Shown here one piece after another: positions 32,019-39,029 of a stretch of 60,495 nucleotides of DNA. Each line of letters begins with the position of its first letter. Position 1 is the first letter of the stretch. The position numbers and the translations under genes were made by a program. This stretch comes from Oribacterium sp. (GTDB lineage: Bacteria > Bacillota_A > Clostridia > Lachnospirales > Lachnospiraceae): contig JAGAXP010000287.1 in assembly GCA_017940955.1 (NCBI GenBank), positions 1 through 60,495 on the forward strand, in the 5' to 3' direction. Below the pieces are notes generated by a model. It worked only from the letters and a program-made list of their open reading frames with translations, searched no databases and was not told where the DNA came from.

Positions 32019-35000
32019 TTACCGTATCTCGCTTTTCATCTTCTGGCATACTCCATCCATCCAGTCTTTCATCGGTGTGGAGTATGGTCTGAACTTCTCT
32101 TTTCCGCGTCCGTTCTCATATAAATAAGCATTATTACGATTTATGCTTTCATCCTTTACGACATCGGCTAACGCTAAAGCATCATCGTCAGATACGTTAA
32201 ATACAATCCTTTTTCCAAAGAGCTGAAGCATATTCACATATTTTGCCTTAAACAGCGTCGGATCATCGCACCAGGCAACAGTGAAAATTCCCTTAGCTGG
32301 TCCCTCTCTAAGTATTTCCTCAAAATAATTTGCCGTTTCGCTATAACTACCGTAAACGCTGCCACTCTGTAGATCAGTAGCCGCCATAAGATTGGAAATA
32401 ATAAGCCAGGCCTCCGGATCTTGCGGTGTCTTTTGTTTATAATACTGATAAATCTGGTTAATGGCATTTGCTGCCTGCGAACTGTCAAGGTACGCCACGG
32501 AAGGCAATCTCACCTCACCAAGCTGCTTAACTCCATCAAAAAGCACATTTCCCGTGCCATCAGTATAATTGAGCACAAAGATATAGGGATGCCTTGCCCC
32601 CTGACGCATCTCATCTATACTCTGAATCATTAGATCCATTAAGGCAAATGTCAGCATGTTCTGGGCTTTTTGCGCATTGTTTCCAAAAAGAATCATGTTA
32701 TTACCGGAAGCATTTCTAAATTTTGCTTCCAGCTTAGCATCTACCCTAAGAGGTTCCCCGAAATGCAGTACATTCTTTTCAGTCGTAATCTTTGAGGATG
32801 AATAATATATCTGGAATACGCTATTTCTGCTGTCGGAAACATCCGAAACAAGTATTCTTGCATCAGAGTTTTCATTCTTCGAATTGTAATAATCGTTTAG
32901 CTCTTCCAGCAGTTTCATGTGTTCATCAGGAGTCAGATAGCCAACCCTGAATTTATTGCTTGTTTTCGGAGAACTGATTGCCGGCATATATATAGCTGAA
33001 CCCGCATCATTTTCTTCAATCTGGGCAATAGCATCAGAGCCCTTACCAAGCACAATATCGGCATCTTCCTTCGGACACTTGAGTGCAATTCTAACAGCAA
33101 TTTGTGCCAGAGCTGCCTCATTTATTGCATTCATCCCTCGAATACTCTGGGAACAGAGCACCATATGGAATCCATAGCTTCTGTCGAGCCTCAGGATTCC
33201 ATCCATAATCTGAGAAGCTTCTGTAGCTACAGCCTGATTCGCGTTGCTGAAGAGCATATGGAACTCATCAATAACAATAAGAACTCTTGCCATTTTCCCG
33301 TACTGTTGGGAAGCGCTGCTATTGTTATAAGACGTAATGTCGCTCTTAGTAACCGTATTAAATATCTGCGCCCTTCTTTCGCTCTCCTTCTTTATATCTC
33401 GAAGAACGCTCAAGCCAAATTCCTGTTCACTCTCTATCGCTATAACCTTAAAGTTTGGAAGGTTATAATCCGCGTAAATCTTAAACTCAGTTCCACTCTT
33501 AAAGTCGATCAGATATATCTGTAGCTCTTCTTTGGTGTACTGAAGTAATGCTCCGGTAATGATTGCATGAAGTAATCTACTCTTACCGCTTCCGATTTGC
33601 CCACAGATCAAAGCATGAATTGACTGGCTCCCCGGCATTCCCAAGTTCAGCTTTTGAGTTTCACTGGCACCACTAAGTCCGATAGGAATGGAAATACCTT
33701 CTGCCGTTGAACACTTCAAGAAGGAAGACTTTTTCGGACCTATGTCACTGTATTTAACGATGATGCGTCCGGCTTTTTGAATTCCTTTCTTCATAACAGG
33801 AGCAAGTCTCGCAACGCCATCGATGCTCATCGGTGGATCTATCCTGTGAATGACATTGTCTTTACTGCTCTTCATATCAACATAACCAGGCTTAAGCAAC
33901 TGATATGCGTTACACATAGTGGCAATGCTGTCAGCAGCGTTCTTCAGCTTCGGCTCAAGGCTCTTTAACTGATCACCATTCGCCATGATAATTACATAAA
34001 CACCGCATTCCTTACCGGTGGCAACAACCTGACTGAGCAATTCTATAGACTGAGCAGTAAAGCCTGCCGGAAAGTCCATTATTCCAATAATATTATACGG
34101 TTGTGGGTTCAAAACATTGGCAGCATTATACTCTCTGATATTCTTGTACTGTCCTTTGAAAGTGTTGACCTGCATCGACTTAATGTGATCTACCACCACT
34201 TTCAGATCCTGCTGTATGGACTGAGAGTCTGTCTGAATTCCATTGGGAATTATGCTGTAGCTTGAACTGTTTTCTTCCTCGAACAACTTAAACTGAGCAA
34301 AACTCTGTCCAGATTTCAGAGGATCAATGAAATGAAACCTCATCTTATTTGGAGGTGTGCTCAAAAAGGTATTTAAACAGAGAGTCTGCATATGAGTTTT
34401 TGCAGTCTCACTCTGGTCGGTCTTATACTCATAGTACTGTGCAAAGTTCTCGTTTATCCCAATCGTGTATGGGAACACGAAAGCTCCATTTTTCAGTATA
34501 AAGCTATACTGAGAATTCATAAATTGTGCAACAATCTTATTCTCAAGAAACTGCTTAAACTGAAAATAAATATATCCAACAGGTACATTTAAGGGTTCCT
34601 TATCAGCAGTAACATAATCCTCTGCCCTAGGGATTCTTCTTGACTGTATTTCATCAATAAAGCTCTTTAATATTCCAGGCGGAAAAGATCTGAGCATATC
34701 ATCCTGATACTGCTTCAGTGCATCCATCAGATCACGTTTACGTCTCTCGTCCCTGGCTTGTCCTTCATTCTGGAATCTTGTATTTTCCTGTTGAATCTGC
34801 TGCCTGTGCTTTGCATCAAGGGCTTCTTTCTTCTGCGCAAATTCATTGATTAATTCCTGACGATATTTTGCATATGCTGCACGCTGCTGCTCTGCCGTAG
34901 AGTTAAGATTGCGTAGTTCTTGTGTCAAACGCTGATATGCAGCATCAACCATACCCTGAACTTTCTTGTCGGCGTCAGGGATGCCGGCATCCAGTTTGGC

Positions 35001-35675
35001 ACATTCCTGATCGTATAATTCTTTCGCTTTCCTTTTCATCGAATAGAATTCTACGCAGCTGTCACGGAGTTTTGAGTAATGAATGACCTTTCTTAAAAAC
35101 TGTTCATTCAGATAGTTAATATTCTTAACCATCTCATCAGGATTTCTTAACATGATGCTGTCAAATGATGTCTCTGGAATGGGAAACAGCTCTGTACCTT
35201 TCTTAATAACTTTCTTGTATCGTGCTGCCTGAATCTTTACCTCAGCCTGATCAATACGTGTAAGGAAAGCCCCCATCTGCTGTTTTCTGTTGTTTATTGA
35301 CCGAAGAACATCCTGTCTGAACTTCGAGGAGTCATCCTGAACCTTCTCATTGTCCTTTTTTGCTTGATTCTGTTTCCTCTTGTTTTCGCTTTCCTCGGCT
35401 TCATGCTTCTTTTGCCATTGTTCTAATGCAGAACTACGCTCATACTCAAGCGATGAACTATCTGTGGAATACTGGTTCTCGATTCTCTGAAGAGCCGAAT
35501 TGTGGTTGCGTCCAGCCGATTCAACATCGCTTTTATACTTATTTTGAATTTCCGTGCAATTTTGGGTAAACTCATTCGCCTGACGCTCTAATTCACCCCA
35601 GATTTGCATAATAAGTGCATATTCATCTTTTACATTTTCTATGCTGCTTTCTCTCAGCTGAAACTGACTGGACAT
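32019..35675 (-). CDS. EssC-like FtsK/SpoIIIE ATPase with coiled-coil N-terminus
   Basis: About 1218 residues from MSSQFQLRESS (AGGAG nine bases upstream; an ATG three codons earlier is too close). Residues about 1-330 are coiled coil. Three P-loop-type modules follow: a degenerate one (about 430-600, KMRFHFIDPLKSGQSF), a canonical FtsK module with Walker A ALICGQIGSGKSRLLHA (about 695) and Walker B VLIVIDEFHMLF (about 800), and a second degenerate one (about 998 on, NMILFGNNAQKAQN). This degenerate/active/degenerate triple matches EssC/EccC of type VII secretion, but there is no FHA or membrane segment. It sits next to the carrier proteins at 35.7-39 kb, its likely substrates. Confidence 0.88.
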   Translation of the reverse strand: MSSQFQLRESSIENVKDEYALIMQIWGELERQANEFTQNCTEIQNKYKSDVESAGRNHNSALQRIENQYSTDSSSLEYERSSALEQWQKKHEAEESENKRKQNQAKKDNEKVQDDSSKFRQDVLRSINNRKQQMGAFLTRIDQAEVKIQAARYKKVIKKGTELFPIPETSFDSIMLRNPDEMVKNINYLNEQFLRKVIHYSKLRDSCVEFYSMKRKAKELYDQECAKLDAGIPDADKKVQGMVDAAYQRLTQELRNLNSTAEQQRAAYAKYRQELINEFAQKKEALDAKHRQQIQQENTRFQNEGQARDERRKRDLMDALKQYQDDMLRSFPPGILKSFIDEIQSRRIPRAEDYVTADKEPLNVPVGYIYFQFKQFLENKIVAQFMNSQYSFILKNGAFVFPYTIGINENFAQYYEYKTDQSETAKTHMQTLCLNTFLSTPPNKMRFHFIDPLKSGQSFAQFKLFEEENSSSYSIIPNGIQTDSQSIQQDLKVVVDHIKSMQVNTFKGQYKNIREYNAANVLNPQPYNIIGIMDFPAGFTAQSIELLSQVVATGKECGVYVIIMANGDQLKSLEPKLKNAADSIATMCNAYQLLKPGYVDMKSSKDNVIHRIDPPMSIDGVARLAPVMKKGIQKAGRIIVKYSDIGPKKSSFLKCSTAEGISIPIGLSGASETQKLNLGMPGSQSIHALICGQIGSGKSRLLHAIITGALLQYTKEELQIYLIDFKSGTEFKIYADYNLPNFKVIAIESEQEFGLSVLRDIKKESERRAQIFNTVTKSDITSYNNSSASQQYGKMARVLIVIDEFHMLFSNANQAVATEASQIMDGILRLDRSYGFHMVLCSQSIRGMNAINEAALAQIAVRIALKCPKEDADIVLGKGSDAIAQIEENDAGSAIYMPAISSPKTSNKFRVGYLTPDEHMKLLEELNDYYNSKNENSDARILVSDVSDSRNSVFQIYYSSSKITTEKNVLHFGEPLRVDAKLEAKFRNASGNNMILFGNNAQKAQNMLTFALMDLMIQSIDEMRQGARHPYIFVLNYTDGTGNVLFDGVKQLGEVRLPSVAYLDSSQAANAINQIYQYYKQKTPQDPEAWLIISNLMAATDLQSGSVYGSYSETANYFEEILREGPAKGIFTVAWCDDPTLFKAKYVNMLQLFGKRIVFNVSDDDALALADVVKDESINRNNAYLYENGRGKEKFRPYSTPMKDWMDGVCQKMKSEIR

Positions 35676-35739
35676 CACATTCATCTCCTGCTATAAATTG
35701 TTCCTCCAATCTTCACGACTGGTTGTCTGTATTCCACCT

Positions 35740-36231
35740 TTAGAAGGTTCCGCTAATCTCACTCAGATCCTGACGGAACGCCTGCTCTGCCTGTTCAACG
35801 CTCTGAGTATTTTCATTAATGGCATTATTAAACTCCTGAGTTGAACGCTCAATATTCCCACGTCCGGAATCTCTTGCAGAACGTCCAAAGCTACCCACAC
35901 TATCCATCTGCGAAAAGATTTGTGAAGCTCTCTCATTGTTCTGGATCTGCTCCTGAGCTTCCTGGGATGAAGCCTCCATAGTTCTCTTGCCTTGTTCAAC
36001 ACGATTGCTGACCTCAGAATTCATGTAGCCCTCAGCATCAGACTTGGTGCCTTCCTTGACAGTTTCAGCAGCCTGGATGATTTCATCATCAACATCCGCA
36101 GGAAGCGAGTCGATAAGCCCCTTCATCTGCTTCACGTCACTTACCGCTTTTTTACTGATCTGATCTGTTTCTCTGAAGGAATCGGTACCCTCTCTCGACT
36201 TGTTCTTTACTGAATCTAATTTTCTTCCCAT
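35740..36231 (-). CDS. stand-alone carrier-domain protein
   Basis: 163 residues, helical. It aligns with the first 130-150 residues of the two effector proteins upstream: MGRKLDSVKNKS against MGKRYENSRNSV and MGQRFEQNRTKV; GLIDSLPADVDDEII against GMIDSLDDDIVDSV and SFLDSLDDEIIGSV; and VGSFGRSARDSGRG against RSFEFGQKSVDAAE. It ends after this domain, with no toxin part. The relation resembles small WXG100 partners and LXG-type effectors in type VII secretion. AAAGGAG is the ribosome binding site. Function as adaptor, chaperone or structural partner is inferred. Confidence 0.75.
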   Translation of the reverse strand: MGRKLDSVKNKSREGTDSFRETDQISKKAVSDVKQMKGLIDSLPADVDDEIIQAAETVKEGTKSDAEGYMNSEVSNRVEQGKRTMEASSQEAQEQIQNNERASQIFSQMDSVGSFGRSARDSGRGNIERSTQEFNNAINENTQSVEQAEQAFRQDLSEISGTF

Positions 36232-36245
36232 GATATGCTCTCCTT

Positions 36246-36461
36246 TCAGTTATTTGTATTTTGAGTTCTATCTTTAAAGAAGTCTGCCCAGTAGGGATTC
36301 ATTGCATCAAACACCACCTTTTCATCCGGAGTTAATTCGTGCGGATAATCCCTAAATAAATTATATATTTTTTTTCCATCAAAAGTGAATTTCATTTCCC
36401 CCACAGTGTCAGGATCCTCAATCCACTTAAACCCTTTTTCCAGCTTATCTTTATCGAACAT
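36246..36461 (-). CDS. small protein after papain-like effector (immunity candidate)
   Basis: 71 residues (MFDKDKLEKGFKWIEDPDTV). Acidic, with MKFTFDGKKIYNLFRDYPHELTPDEKVVFD and a hydrophilic tail. No family recognised. It overlaps the papain-like effector gene by 11 bp and is 14 bp from the solo carrier gene. Its pairing with the effector parallels the small ORF after the ART gene, which suggests an immunity or regulator role, but no homology supports it. Confidence 0.6.
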   Translation of the reverse strand: MFDKDKLEKGFKWIEDPDTVGEMKFTFDGKKIYNLFRDYPHELTPDEKVVFDAMNPYWADFFKDRTQNTNN

Positions 36462-37641
36462 TTCCGGACACCCCCTTTCTTTGCTCTGATTCTGCCGTAT
36501 TAATGTAACCGAGAATATTTAAAAACTCTTGGTTGTTAGATAACGATTCAACCTCAATCAAATGTGATGAAAATGGCACCGTGTGATTGGATGATGCTCC
36601 AAATCTGTTTATCAGAACATAGTCATTTAAATCGTGCCAGCCATTTCCGTTTGATGGATGCTGTAGTTCCAAATACTGCATTTGTCCATTATTGTTACGT
36701 ACTATCGCCGCATGTTGTCCCGTTGCCAAATAGAACTCCTTACCAGAAGGAATTGTATCAATCAGATTGTGGGTGGTCTCTATGTCATTATGCCCACTTG
36801 ATTCTGCTGACCGTACCCCCGGTAACGTTGCAATCTGTCGTATCGAACTTCTTGAAGAAAAGAATGAACGACTTTCTCCATCTCTAAAATCAAGCACATT
36901 ATATCCAGCCCTATTACCGGCATATGCAAGAGCCAAGGATGAACAGGATCCCTGTGTTAAATCGCCTCCACTCAGATTTGCAACAATTTCCTCCGAAGAA
37001 CGATTAAGTCTTGCAGGTTCTATTTGCCTATAGCTTACGCCATGTCCGCCTAAAGACGAAACTATGCTGTTGAAGTTATTAGAGCCATAAGTGATTCGTG
37101 GCACTGGCGGCACGTCCGTAAGATTTACATTTTCGCCTTCCACGAATTCATGGTATTCGCCAAGTCCAGCACTTTCAAAGCCGCCAGATGACGACTCCGC
37201 ACCTCCAGAGCCAAATCCCGATGAATCGTCATCTTGCTCCAGTTCGTCAAGCAATTCCTTGAACTGAGAAATCTCAGATTTATAAGTTTTCTCAGCAGCA
37301 TCTACAGATTTTTGTCCAAACTCGAAGCTTCGGAGCTGATCAAGTTTCGACACCCCCGCATCAAGTTTATCTATTTCAGCATTTATATCAGCAGTGATTT
37401 TCTCTTTTTCCGCATCAGCCTGTTCCTGCTCCGATTCAAGCCTCGCTGTCTCAGTAGTTTGAACCGTTTCCAATTGCCTGACAGAATCAACAATATCGTC
37501 ATCTAAAGAATCAATCATCCCTGAAAGCTCTTGTAAGGACGCAAATTCCTCAGAGAGCACTCTTCCTTCTTCACTGATTCTTCTTCTTGTTTCTTTATTT
37601 TCAGAAACGCTATTTCTGCTGTTTTCGTATCGCTTACCCAA
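36451..37641 (-). CDS. carrier-domain effector with papain-like C-terminal domain
   Basis: 396 residues with a TTG start at 37641, eight bases after GGGTGAT; alignment of MGKRYENS with MGQRFEQN and MGRKLDSV of the paralogues confirms this start. Residues 1-130 are the shared carrier domain. After a Ser/Gly-rich linker (about 137-160, DDSSGFGSGGAESSSGGFES) comes a papain-like fold (about 210-360): LTQGSCSSLALAYAGNRAGY with the candidate nucleophile C233, and YLATGQHAAIVRNNNGQ with H310, then QYLELQHPSNGNGWHDL, where an Asn/Asp completes the triad. Such folds act as proteases or deamidases in polymorphic toxins. Confidence 0.75.
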   Translation of the reverse strand: MGKRYENSRNSVSENKETRRRISEEGRVLSEEFASLQELSGMIDSLDDDIVDSVRQLETVQTTETARLESEQEQADAEKEKITADINAEIDKLDAGVSKLDQLRSFEFGQKSVDAAEKTYKSEISQFKELLDELEQDDDSSGFGSGGAESSSGGFESAGLGEYHEFVEGENVNLTDVPPVPRITYGSNNFNSIVSSLGGHGVSYRQIEPARLNRSSEEIVANLSGGDLTQGSCSSLALAYAGNRAGYNVLDFRDGESRSFFSSRSSIRQIATLPGVRSAESSGHNDIETTHNLIDTIPSGKEFYLATGQHAAIVRNNNGQMQYLELQHPSNGNGWHDLNDYVLINRFGASSNHTVPFSSHLIEVESLSNNQEFLNILGYINTAESEQRKGVSGNVR

Positions 37642-37665
37642 CTCTTAAATCACCCATAATCTTTT

Positions 37666-37857
37666 TTATTCTTTTTTCTTTTCGCTCAATTCTCTTGCGA
37701 ATATTTTCAATCGTGTGACTTCTTCCGATGTCAGTTCAAGTTTCTGTTTACCAGATAAATTCAATTCAGGCATGCCATCCAATTCTGGTATAATCAAGTT
37801 TATAAATCTTCCGTCGGAATCCGTTTTAAAGATTTCCTTTATATCAGCACTTTCCAT
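37666..37857 (-). CDS. small protein after ART effector (immunity candidate)
   Basis: About 63 residues from MESADIKEIFKTDSDG (AGGAGG six bases upstream; alternative ATGs at 37860 and 37875, the latter overlapping the ART stop). Beta N-terminus (GRFINLIIPELDG) and a helix (LTSEEVTRLKIFARELSEKKKE). No family recognised. Its place directly after the ART effector is the usual position for an immunity protein; unlike most immunity proteins it is very short. Confidence 0.6.
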   Translation of the reverse strand: MESADIKEIFKTDSDGRFINLIIPELDGMPELNLSGKQKLELTSEEVTRLKIFARELSEKKKE

Positions 37858-37871
37858 CATCGCCCTCCTAA

Positions 37872-39017
37872 TCATTCATGCAGGTACACATGTATAAACT
37901 CACGCCCATCCTTATTGACCCTCTCGTAACGATCAATTCTGTATTCAATACCTGAGGGCGCCGTTATTTCGCTCTCCGCACCGTCAAATGATGCAATGTG
38001 TGTAATACTGGCCCCGCTTCGGTTCTCCGGTAAAATAAACACCATTCTTACTGGCTTACTCCCCCGCGAAAACCTTTCTGCTGTGTCAAATTCACTAGAC
38101 CAACTTGCTGGTCCCAGCATATCTACAGTTTCTCTGGATAAAATGTCATTTGCTGTACTCTCATCTATGTTAATACCGCGATAGACTTCTCCTTCCCATT
38201 TTGGCGCACTTTTAATATACTCATCTAAATAGTTCATTCTTTGTACGTCTTCCGCCGCAGCATTTGGATTATTATATGCCTCTCTTATTCGCCTATAATC
38301 GTTGTTTTCTCCCGTCATATCCTGTCCGGAGAAATACTGAATGCTCTCATAATAGTTTTCTGCCTGTTTTGCGCTGATGGTTCTCCCCGAGCCTTGCATT
38401 ACATCATTAATGACAGCGTTTATCGCTTCTTCACGAGATGAAACAAATGGTTTGTGTTCTCGTTGAGTCGGCTGCGACGCCTGAGCAGTCTTTTCATAAC
38501 TCATTCTCCCAGTTGGATCTTCTGAGTTTACTTCACTTAAAGACTCAACCATGCTAGAATTTTCAGCCACTAAATGATTTACAGCTTCTACATCACCAGA
38601 TTCAGTTGCTGCGAGCAACTCTTCCTTAAGTAACTTATATTGCTCTATCTGCTTCTGATAATCACTTTTCCCCTTATCTAACGACTGTTGACCAAAACCA
38701 AATGCTTCGAGTTGATCAAGTTTTTTCATCCCGGCGTCAAGTTTTCCGATTTCATCATCCAGTTGAGACGCAATCGTGTCAGCTTCAGAGCTGACCTGTT
38801 CTTTTTCCTCCTCTAATCGAGACTGTTCAGACGCACCGACGTCTTGTACACTTTCAACAGAACCAATGATTTCATCATCCAACGAGTCTAAAAACGAATT
38901 AATCTCCTGAAGAGGGCTATACTCATTCGTAAGAGTTGTCTGCTCCCCCCTGATTCGCTCATTTTCATTCCTGTTCTCAGTTACCTTTGTCCGGTTTTGT
39001 TCGAATCTTTGTCCCAC
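37872..39017 (-). CDS. carrier-domain effector with ADP-ribosyltransferase C-terminal domain
   Basis: 381 residues with a GTG start at 39017 behind GAAGGTGA. Residues 1-135 are the shared helical carrier domain. A linker (about 135-190) leads into an R-S-E class ADP-ribosyltransferase: VYRGINIDESTANDIL (R280), GPASWSSEFDTAERFS (the STS-like SWSSE, 305-309), SITHIASF, and AESEITAPSGIEYRIDRYE, with the E348-x-E350 pair typical of Arg-specific enzymes. A helical region before it (ISAKQAENYYESIQYFSGQD) is common in toxin ARTs. It should transfer ADP-ribose from NAD+ to a protein target, unknown here. Confidence 0.82.
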   Translation of the reverse strand: MGQRFEQNRTKVTENRNENERIRGEQTTLTNEYSPLQEINSFLDSLDDEIIGSVESVQDVGASEQSRLEEEKEQVSSEADTIASQLDDEIGKLDAGMKKLDQLEAFGFGQQSLDKGKSDYQKQIEQYKLLKEELLAATESGDVEAVNHLVAENSSMVESLSEVNSEDPTGRMSYEKTAQASQPTQREHKPFVSSREEAINAVINDVMQGSGRTISAKQAENYYESIQYFSGQDMTGENNDYRRIREAYNNPNAAAEDVQRMNYLDEYIKSAPKWEGEVYRGINIDESTANDILSRETVDMLGPASWSSEFDTAERFSRGSKPVRMVFILPENRSGASITHIASFDGAESEITAPSGIEYRIDRYERVNKDGREFIHVYLHE

Positions 39018-39029
39018 AAATTCACCTTC

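Noticed and set aside
35740..39017. WXG100/LXG domain of type VII secretion
   Set aside because: No W-x-G or L-x-G motif and longer than WXG100; resemblance is only in architecture, so kept as an unnamed carrier domain.
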